Of a DNA stretch of 64,000 bases, positions 51,441-64,000 are shown piece after piece. The number at the start of each line of letters is the position of its first letter. The first letter of the stretch is position 1. The DNA is from Microbacterium sp. Leaf288 (lineage in GTDB: Bacteria > Actinomycetota > Actinomycetes > Actinomycetales > Microbacteriaceae). Below the pieces are notes generated by a model. The model did not search any database. It saw nothing but the letters and a program-made list of their open reading frames with translations, and was not told the origin of the DNA. Where the stretch lies: positions 917,894 to 981,893 of the forward strand of contig NZ_LMNI01000012.1 in NCBI RefSeq assembly GCF_001422925.1, in the 5' to 3' direction. A program made the translations under genes and the position numbers.

Positions 51441-52118
51441 TCAGTCTAGCCGCGGAGCCTCGCCGGGGTCGTGGGGGTCGAACGGTGCGTCGAGCGACTT
51501 CGTGAGATCGGCGAGCATCGCCTCGATCTGGGGTTCGACGTACTCGGTCACTGCGGCCTGGATGCGCAGGCGATGGTGCAGCAGGACCGTGCACACCTCG
51601 CGGCCGACCATGTTCGCGTAGTCGTCGGCGAGCCCGACCTCCTGGCGCAGCGCCGCCTTCGCCTCCTCGCTCAGCGGGGGGAGCGCCGGCACATGCGCGT
51701 CGGCCTCCTCGGCGAGCCCTGCGATCGTGAACAGGAACGGGGCGCCGGGCACCGGATCGGGGTCCATCGGAAGGCCCTCGAACTCGGGATCGAGTCCTTC
51801 GCCGGGGCGGTAGGTGCGCGCGCGGTTGCGGGCGGCCTGCTGATCGAGCTCGGCCTGCAGCATCGGCAGGTTCAGCGCCGTGTACTCGGCGACCGAGCGG
51901 TCGACGATCGTCTTGATGCGGGTCGACAGCCCGTGCTGCACGCCGTGCGGCACGTCGGCGCCGAGGCCCGCAGCCGAGAGAACGGGCGACCCGAAGCAGC
52001 GGCGGCAGGGGGCGGTCCGCCCGTGGTGCGTCGCGGGCTCCCAGCGGGGCACCCACGCGAGCCAGGCGTCCACCGCCTGGCTGACCTGGGTCTCGAGCGA
52101 CCGCTCCACGCGTTCCAC
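51441..52118 (-). CDS. Conserved protein of unknown function
   Basis: About 225 residues if it starts at GTG 52118 (VERVERSLETQVSQAV). A second GTG at 52109 is possible, since neither has a clear ribosome binding site. Visible features are a CxxC in TAPCRRCFGSP, a Pro/Glu-rich middle (LDPEFEGLPMDPDPVPGAPF) and helical, charged C-terminal half with LLHHRLRIQAAVTEYVEPQI. There is no signal peptide or membrane span. The frame remains open far upstream to 52760, but that part covers the GTCCGGAC repeats and an overlapping gene, so it is left out. I do not recognise the family. Confidence 0.65.
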   Translation of the reverse strand: MERVERSLETQVSQAVDAWLAWVPRWEPATHHGRTAPCRRCFGSPVLSAAGLGADVPHGVQHGLSTRIKTIVDRSVAEYTALNLPMLQAELDQQAARNRARTYRPGEGLDPEFEGLPMDPDPVPGAPFLFTIAGLAEEADAHVPALPPLSEEAKAALRQEVGLADDYANMVGREVCTVLLHHRLRIQAAVTEYVEPQIEAMLADLTKSLDAPFDPHDPGEAPRLD

Positions 52119-52178
52119 GCTAGTGCCCGGCCCCGGCGCCCGCGCGGATTTCCGCGGTCGCCTGCCCTGTTCCCTCTC

Positions 52179-52317
52179 CTGTGAGGTCCGGACCTCACAG
52201 CGCGCGCCGCGCGAAGACCTGCGAAGTCCGGACCGCGCCGTTGCCCGGCCGACGCCGCGAACCTGCGAAGTCCGGACATCGCGTGAGGGGGAGCACTGAG
52301 TCCGGCGAAGTCCGGAC
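52179..52317. repeat. Cluster of GTCCGGAC repeats in a non-coding gap
   Basis: A 22-bp perfect palindrome centred on GGTCC/GGACC lies at 52179-52200. The 13-mer GCGAAGTCCGGAC then occurs at 52221-52233, 52265-52277 and 52305-52317, that is 44 and 40 bases apart. All share the GTCCGGAC palindrome. The region 52119-52372 shows no gene I can support, so these may be operator sites or a small dispersed repeat. Confidence 0.65.
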
Positions 52318-52372
52318 TTCCCGGAATCGGATGCTGCGATGAAGGGTGTTCGCGGCGCCGTCGGCCGCCGGA

Positions 52373-52945
52373 TCACTCGTCGTCCTCCCACGGCCATCTC
52401 GGGCGGCGGGCACGGGTGCGCACGAGCGCGATGCCCGCCCACGACGACACGAACGCCGCCGAGGCGACGACGAACCCGAACCACGTGGTCGCGAGGCGGC
52501 CCACGACCGCCGTCGCGACGCCGAGATCGGCGCCGGTGAACACGGCGCCGAACCACACTCCCCCGAGGTACGCGAGGAAGGTCGCGGCGGTCGTCCACGC
52601 GGCACCCCAGTACGACGGATGCCTCGCCCCGGCGCCGGCGATCGACCCCGGGCCCGCGGCAGCCGGTGCGGCGCCGCCCGTCGGGGCCGCAGCATCCGTC
52701 CGGCTCGAGGCGCGTGCGATCGCGGCCCACAGGCCGCCGGCGAACGCGAGTGTCGCGCACACGACGCCGGTGATCCCGGGAGCCTGTCCGAGCCCGGGGC
52801 TCGCGATGACGTCCTCCCCCATCGCCAGACTGGTCATGCCGAGTCCGAAGATGAGGAGCGCGACGAAGCCCATCGTCGCGAAGGCCAGGGCGACAGGCGG
52901 TCGCACGGGTCCCTGCGACGGCCCGTCCGAACCGTCAGCGGCCAT
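52373..52945 (-). CDS. Four-helix membrane protein of unknown function
   Basis: 190 residues with about four hydrophobic helices: PPVALAFATMGFVALLIFGL near the start, TGVVCATLAFAGGLWAAIA, TAATFLAYLGGVWFGAVF, and LATTWFGFVVASAAFVSSWA, with an Ala/Gly/Pro linker in the middle and an acidic WEDDE end. The ATG at 52945 is the only good start. It is 40 bases downstream of another membrane protein gene on the same strand and may be co-transcribed. No family recognised. Confidence 0.75.
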   Translation of the reverse strand: MAADGSDGPSQGPVRPPVALAFATMGFVALLIFGLGMTSLAMGEDVIASPGLGQAPGITGVVCATLAFAGGLWAAIARASSRTDAAAPTGGAAPAAAGPGSIAGAGARHPSYWGAAWTTAATFLAYLGGVWFGAVFTGADLGVATAVVGRLATTWFGFVVASAAFVSSWAGIALVRTRARRPRWPWEDDE

Positions 52946-52985
52946 GCCGCCAGCCTACGTCGGCGGGCACGGCCGCGGACGGTGC

Positions 52986-53954
52986 CTACGCGCGGACGAG
53001 CTGCGGGCCGGCCTCGAGCGTGCGCTCGTACTCGCGCTGCGCCTCGATGTTGAGCTCGGTGACGCGCTTCGCCCGCGCGGCGGCCCACGCACCGAACCAG
53101 ATCGTGAGCTCGCGGCCGATGATGAACGCCGCGATCGCGAGCGGCGTCAGCAGCTCGCCCTCGACGAGCTTGGCGCCCTCGCTGGCGGTGAGGTTCCAGA
53201 ACGGGGCCTGGAACAGCGCGCCCAGGACGTGTCCGGCGTACGCGGCGACGCCCACGAGAATGCCGAAGACCACCCAGTGGCCCCAGCGGCCGCGGTTGAT
53301 GATGGCGCCGAGCAGCCAGAACCCGAGGAAGAACACCACGACCGGCACCCAGAGCGACCAGGTCGCCAGAGCCTCGAGGGCGGTCGTGCCGACGTTCGCG
53401 CCGGTGACGTCGCCCTTGATCGCGTCGACGCCGAGCCACACTGCGAGGTAGAGCACGGCGAACGCGACGGCGGCGAGCAGGCCGATGGCTCCGGCGGCTG
53501 CGCGGTTGCCCCGCGGACGCGGAGCCTCGGGCGCCTGCACGAAGATCGGCTGCGGGGCCGCGGCCGCGGCGACGACCGCGGGTTCGGCGACGACGGGCTC
53601 GCTGGGGGTCACGACCGGCGGGACCACGACGGTGGGCGAGTCGTCGGCGGCGGGAGCGGGCGTCGCGGACGAGGTGTAGTCCAACGAGGCCGCCTCCGGC
53701 GATTCCCACGGGTCGGGCTCGGCGGCGGCCGGCGCGTCGGCGGCGGTCGAGGGCGCCTCGGCGGCGGTCGAGGGGGCGTCGGAGGCGCCAGGCGCCTCGT
53801 CGGCGGGGGTCTCTGGGGCGGGAGTCTCGCTGCCGACCGCGTCGCGCTTGGCGGCCTCTGCGTCGGCGAGACCTTCGTTCGCACGGCCGACGACGTCGTC
53901 GACGCCGTTGGGCTCGTCGACGGGCTCGCCGTAGGACGACTTGGGGTCACTCAT
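52986..53954 (-). CDS. Membrane protein with long acidic Ala/Pro-rich N-terminal region
   Basis: 322 residues. The first roughly 150 are acidic and low-complexity (MSDPKSSYGEPVDEPNGVDD, then Ala/Pro/Glu repeats), presumably cytoplasmic and disordered. Four or five membrane helices follow (for example GLLAAVAFAVLYLAVWLGV and VPVVVFFLGFWLLGAII), and the end is helical and charged (RAKRVTELNIEAQREYERTL). ATG at 53954 has GAGGAG about 8 bases upstream and is preferred to a GTG nine bases earlier. Function unknown. The neighbouring gene at 54068 is divergent, so the 113-bp gap must hold both promoters. Confidence 0.8.
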   Translation of the reverse strand: MSDPKSSYGEPVDEPNGVDDVVGRANEGLADAEAAKRDAVGSETPAPETPADEAPGASDAPSTAAEAPSTAADAPAAAEPDPWESPEAASLDYTSSATPAPAADDSPTVVVPPVVTPSEPVVAEPAVVAAAAAPQPIFVQAPEAPRPRGNRAAAGAIGLLAAVAFAVLYLAVWLGVDAIKGDVTGANVGTTALEALATWSLWVPVVVFFLGFWLLGAIINRGRWGHWVVFGILVGVAAYAGHVLGALFQAPFWNLTASEGAKLVEGELLTPLAIAAFIIGRELTIWFGAWAAARAKRVTELNIEAQREYERTLEAGPQLVRA

Positions 53955-54067
53955 CGCAGGCACTCCTCACGCAGGGATCATCCCCGCAGAGGCAGAGTAG
54001 CCCGCGGTTCCGCGCACACGACGGAGGCGTGCCGGAGGAATCCGCGCCCGCCCACTACCCTGAGCCA

Positions 54068-54721
54068 ATGGCACCACGGGCGTTCCAGGTCACCGCGGCT
54101 ACGGCTGGGCCCCCGCCACCTGAGGCTCCGCGACGCGCGCCGGCGCGGCGTGGAGTGGTCGCGGGGACCATTCTCTTCGCACTCGCCGCCTTGACGGCGT
54201 GCGCACCCGACGCGCCGTCGGGGGGCGGACTCACCTTCACGCCGACACCGTCCACGTCGGCGTCCGGATCGGCGACGCCGACGCCGACGCCGTCACCGAC
54301 TGCGCGCGCGGAGATCCCCGACGACTGCCGCGCGATCCTGACCGCCGACGTGCTCGCTCAACTCGAGGGCGTGCCGCTCAACGACCCCGCCTTCGGCGCA
54401 TCGGGACCGCAGGCCGACGGCGGCCTGGTGTGCGTGTGGCGCGACCCCGCCGCCGACACGACCGGGCTGGTCACCAAGATCTCGTACATGTCGCGCGGGC
54501 CGGCGCTCGACATGCTCAACAAGCTCGTCACCGACGAGGGCTACACCTGCTACACCCCCGATGGCGGCACGCGCTGCGAGAAGACCTGGCCGAACGAGAC
54601 GTACCCGGTGACCGACGGGCGCACGCTGTTCTGGCGCGACGACATCCTCATCGACACGCAGTACTCGAACCTCGCGCCCGCCGGTTACACGGCGGCCCTC
54701 GTCGCGAGCATCTTCGGCTGA
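54068..54721 (+). CDS. Lipoprotein with four conserved cysteines
   Basis: 217 residues. A long basic N-region (PRRAPARRG) is followed by a hydrophobic stretch and the lipobox LTAC, so it is predicted to be exported and lipid-anchored. A Thr/Pro/Ser linker precedes a small domain with four Cys (DDC, LVC, YTC, TRC). The domain matches that of the convergent neighbour at 54723-55337, with the same Cys spacing pattern and matching flanks (GYTC...TRC versus GFSC...TVC). The start is uncertain: ATG at 54068 is used, while a GTG at 54029 would add 13 residues. This is the only complete plus-strand gene in the window. Function unknown. Confidence 0.75.
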   Translation: MAPRAFQVTAATAGPPPPEAPRRAPARRGVVAGTILFALAALTACAPDAPSGGGLTFTPTPSTSASGSATPTPTPSPTARAEIPDDCRAILTADVLAQLEGVPLNDPAFGASGPQADGGLVCVWRDPAADTTGLVTKISYMSRGPALDMLNKLVTDEGYTCYTPDGGTRCEKTWPNETYPVTDGRTLFWRDDILIDTQYSNLAPAGYTAALVASIFG

Positions 54722-54722
54722 G

Positions 54723-55337
54723 TCAGCCCCAGACCGTGCGGTCGAGCCGCGGGCCGTAGTCCTCGGGGTGCCACGTCGTCTCGACGCTCACGAGCCACAG
54801 TCCGTCACGGAGGGTGTGCTCCTCGCGCACCGCGCCCCGTGTGCGATCGCAGACGGTGGCGCCGTCCGCCGTCCGGCAGGAGAACCCGTCGCCCGCCAGC
54901 GCGGCCTCGGCGATCGTGGCGGCGTCCGCGTCGACCTTCGACAGCGTGGTGACGATCCCGCCCGCGTCGAACCGCCAGGTGCACGTCACCAGCACGTCGG
55001 GTGCGGCGGCGTCGGCGAACGCCGTCGCCGTCGTCGCGGGAGCCGCCATCGACTGGTTGAGCAGCGATCCCTCCCGCCAGGTGAGCTCGTTCCAGAGATC
55101 GTCGGAGTACAGCGTGCGGCAGTCGATCGCGCCGCCGTCCGCCGCGGTCTGGGCGGGCGTCTGCGCGGGCGTCGCCTCGGGCCGCGGCGCAGTGGCACTG
55201 CGCAGCGTGTCGCCGACCCACGCGACGGCCACCGGGACCATCGGCAGCGCCAGCCACACGAGCGAGGCGACGACCGCGGCGCACAGGATCCCCGCGGGCA
55301 CGGCGATCCACGAGTTGCGTCCGCCGGTCCTCGCCAT
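54723..55337 (-). CDS. Exported single-anchor protein, paralogue of the convergent lipoprotein
   Basis: 204 residues. One N-terminal membrane helix (SWIAVPAGILCAAVVASLVW) is followed by a short linker and a domain with four Cys (IDC, VTC, FSC, TVC) in the same order as in the lipoprotein at 54068. It ends LDRTVWG one base from the neighbour's stop, so the genes are tail to tail. ATG at 55337 has GGAGG 10 bases upstream. Frames further upstream look non-coding. Likely two disulfides hold the domain. Role unknown; a tail-to-tail duplication is the simplest origin. Confidence 0.75.
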   Translation of the reverse strand: MARTGGRNSWIAVPAGILCAAVVASLVWLALPMVPVAVAWVGDTLRSATAPRPEATPAQTPAQTAADGGAIDCRTLYSDDLWNELTWREGSLLNQSMAAPATTATAFADAAAPDVLVTCTWRFDAGGIVTTLSKVDADAATIAEAALAGDGFSCRTADGATVCDRTRGAVREEHTLRDGLWLVSVETTWHPEDYGPRLDRTVWG

Positions 55338-55454
55338 GGGGCCCCCACCTCCGTCTCCACGGTAAGCCGGAGAGACGGATGCTGCGCCGCGGCGCGCGCG
55401 GGGCCTGCGAGGATGCCGCGGGGCGAGGCATCCGTCCCCCCGCACGTTCATGCC

Positions 55455-55537
55455 GCCGAAACACGGGTCGGTGACGACGGCACGCCGGGAACGGATGCTG
55501 CAGCCCGGCGTGCCGGATGACGGACCCGTGTTTCGGC
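55455..55537. repeat. Two-level inverted repeat downstream of rpoC
   Basis: Outer arms 55455-55469 (GCCGAAACACGGGTC) and 55523-55537, and inner arms 55479-55489 (GGCACGCCGGG) and 55504-55514, are each exact reverse complements, separated by 8-9-base bulges and a 14-base loop. It lies between the rpoC terminator and the gene at 54723 and contains no gene. Confidence 0.65.
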
Positions 55538-55556
55538 ACAGCGATCGGCCGAAAAC

Positions 55557-55590
55557 ACGAACGGCCCTGGTCGAAACCAGGGCCGTTCGT
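55557..55590 (-). terminator. Intrinsic terminator of the rpoBC operon
   Basis: Arms 55557-55571 (ACGAACGGCCCTGGT) and 55576-55590 pair exactly with a TTCG loop on the minus strand and are followed by GTTTT, so unlike most hairpins here it has a short U-tract. It is 29 bases after the rpoC stop. Confidence 0.88.
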
Positions 55591-55619
55591 CGAGGTTCAG
55601 GGTCGTTCCGACCCGGGAC

Positions 55620-59492
<3,873 letters not shown>

Positions 59493-59533
59493 TGGTTCTC
59501 CTGTGTCGGAAATTCGTTCGTTACCTGGCGCGC

Positions 59534-63034
<3,501 letters not shown>

Positions 63035-63195
63035 GGGGATTACCTCCGTGGGCCCGTAGGGCTCGTTTCCTTGTCGTCAGGTGGAGTGCTCCTCATCCCC
63101 GAAACCCGCGCGGCACTCCCCACGTGAACGTGAGGGGGCGCAGGCACAGCCGACCACCATATGAGGGCAGGGGGAATCCAAGAGCGCAAAGACCC

Positions 63196-63224
63196 ACTAT
63201 ACGTCGGACGACGCGCCGTGTCCA
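63196..63224 (-). promoter_or_regulatory. Promoter of the rpoBC operon
   Basis: On the minus strand TGGACA (63219-63224), 17 bases, TATAGT (63196-63201), the strongest promoter match in the window. The start would be near 63189, giving a leader of about 155 nt. The rest of the 300-bp region holds the upstream gene's terminator. Confidence 0.78.
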
Positions 63225-63273
63225 GTCGGATTCTTGAAAAGTTCTGGATGCTGCGGTATAAGCCGCAAGACGA

Positions 63274-63317
63274 CCGCACCCGCGCGCCCGGCACAGGGCC
63301 GGAGCGCACGGGTGCGG
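63274..63317 (-). terminator. Hairpin terminator after the small secreted protein gene
   Basis: CCGCACCCG (63274-63282) pairs with 63309-63317, continued inward by GCGC and CCGGC/GCCGG pairs with a small internal asymmetry. It begins 18 bases after the stop at 63335 and insulates rpoB. Confidence 0.7.
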
Positions 63318-63334
63318 CCTGGTGGCAAGCCGGA

Positions 63335-63664
63335 TCAGTGCTTCTTGCCGAGGTTGCCGCGGCAGGCGTCTCCCGGGTTGATTCCCACGTCGATGCCCGC
63401 GCTCACGAACATGCCGTAGCTCTGGATGCCCTTGTACCCGTGCTTCTGGTTGCCTCGCGCCGCGAGGCCGTCGTCATCGAAGCCCTCCGGGTTGCCCTCG
63501 ACGCTGTCGATGGTGTCCTGGCCGGAGAACGCGCACTCCGACGCGGAGTTGTTCGCCCCCTGCGCCTCTCCGCCGTTCCCGGTGGCCTCGCCTGCCATCG
63601 CGGCTCCGCCGCTGCCGAGCACCAGCCCGATCGCCACGACCGCGCACGCCAAAGCCTTCTTCAT
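63335..63664 (-). CDS. Small secreted protein with two cysteines
   Basis: 109 residues. A clear signal peptide (MKKALACAVVAIGLVLGSGG, cleavage near AAMA) leaves a mature domain of about 85 residues rich in Gly, Asn and Asp with two Cys (SECAFSG and GDACRGN) that probably form a disulfide. The centre GYKGIQSYGMFVSAGIDVG is hydrophobic-polar. ATG at 63664 has GGAGGGGA 5 bases upstream. It lies alone between a divergent gene and rpoB with its own terminator. No family is recognised with confidence. Confidence 0.8.
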   Translation of the reverse strand: MKKALACAVVAIGLVLGSGGAAMAGEATGNGGEAQGANNSASECAFSGQDTIDSVEGNPEGFDDDGLAARGNQKHGYKGIQSYGMFVSAGIDVGINPGDACRGNLGKKH

Positions 63665-63884
63665 CGCATTCCCCTCCCATGAGTGATGTCCGAAGCCCCA
63701 ATTCGGACGACGGTGTCCTCTCCGACGCCGTCACCGCCGCAACATACTCCTGCGCACGGCCGCGCGGAAGAGAGGGGCCGCGACGCGAAGCGGCATGTCC
63801 GCCCGGCGCAGCGCCGTCGCCCGTCCGATACATCAATGCACCGAAACCATGGCGAAACGCCCCGGTTCGCGCCAATATATGCAC

Positions 63885-64000
63885 ATGACTGGGGTGGGAC
63901 ACCCCGTGATCCGCACGCCCGACCAGCGGATCCGGGTGTTCGTGAGCTCGACCCTGCGCGAGCTCGCGGAAGAACGCGAAGCAGTGCGGTCGGCCATCGA
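63885..64000 (+). CDS. DUF4062-domain protein, N-terminus only (cut by window edge)
   Basis: The first 38 codons read MTGVGHPVIRTPDQRIRVFV followed by SSTLRELAEEREAVRSAI. The RVFVSST-x-(R/D)-(E/D)L-xx-ER-xAV-xxAI pattern is the start of the DUF4062 domain, found at the front of large signalling proteins, often with NACHT/AAA-type ATPase or regulator domains. The rest is outside the window, so the class cannot be settled. No Shine-Dalgarno precedes the ATG. AATATAT lies only about 5-11 bases upstream, which would fit a leaderless transcript. The 220-bp gap to 63664 must carry both divergent promoters. Confidence 0.75.
   Translation, partial: MTGVGHPVIRTPDQRIRVFVSSTLRELAEEREAVRSAI

Noticed and set aside
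52119..52760. Long N-terminal extension of the gene at 51441
   Set aside because: It would overlap the membrane protein gene at 52373-52945 on the same strand and run through the GTCCGGAC repeats. The product there is Arg/Pro-rich with no family features.

Overview
The window comes from a high-GC Gram-positive actinobacterium, most likely Microbacterium or a close relative in the Microbacteriaceae. The grounds are the very high GC, GTG and TTG starts on core genes, terminators that mostly lack a U-tract, the frequent GGATGC/GCATCC word, and the classical actinobacterial order rpoB-rpoC ... rpsL-rpsG-fusA-tuf ... S10-spc. Nearly all genes are on the minus strand, so the window reads biologically from right to left. 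Only a lipoprotein gene at 54068 and a truncated gene at the right edge lie on the plus strand.

Reading from right to left: a plus-strand DUF4062-type gene enters at 63885. A small secreted protein (63335-63664) precedes the rpoB promoter. rpoB and rpoC fill 55620-63034 and end at a U-tracted terminator. Next come two related four-cysteine exported proteins arranged tail to tail (54068-55337), two membrane proteins and an unrecognised protein. A tightly overlapping operon at 37021-51266 holds a Ser/Thr protein kinase, a 1989-residue membrane-anchored Ig/FN3-type surface protein, a MoxR AAA+ ATPase, a DUF58 protein, a transglutaminase-like membrane protein, an FHA protein and a tail-anchored protein. 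This matches the PFNA-type cluster known from Bifidobacterium. The transglutaminase core here has lost its catalytic Cys and His, and no PP2C phosphatase is present in the window.

The str operon follows (rpsL, rpsG, fusA, tuf; 32265-36670), with a clear sigma-A-type promoter at 36916-36944. Between tuf and rpsJ, which are near neighbours in many actinobacteria, lie a small Rv0909-like protein and about 19 kb of giant wall-anchored surface proteins: a 3268-residue vWA/prealbumin/DUF11-repeat protein (LPATG), a 2261-residue repeat protein (LPATG) and a 658-residue protein (LAVTG). All three share a C-terminal module built around a PFLGW/Y motif. The two largest have nearly matching promoters and signal regions. 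The smallest has an array of tandem tetraloop hairpins directly upstream of its ribosome binding site.

The left 12 kb is the S10-spc ribosomal protein operon, rpsJ to map, with mostly overlapping stop/start codons. The S14 gene usually found between rplE and rpsH is missing. Clear hairpins sit in the rplE-rpsH and rplO-secY gaps. Together the ribosomal and polymerase genes form the conserved core, and the two accessory blocks (surface adhesins and the kinase/FN3/MoxR operon) occupy the natural gaps between its operons.
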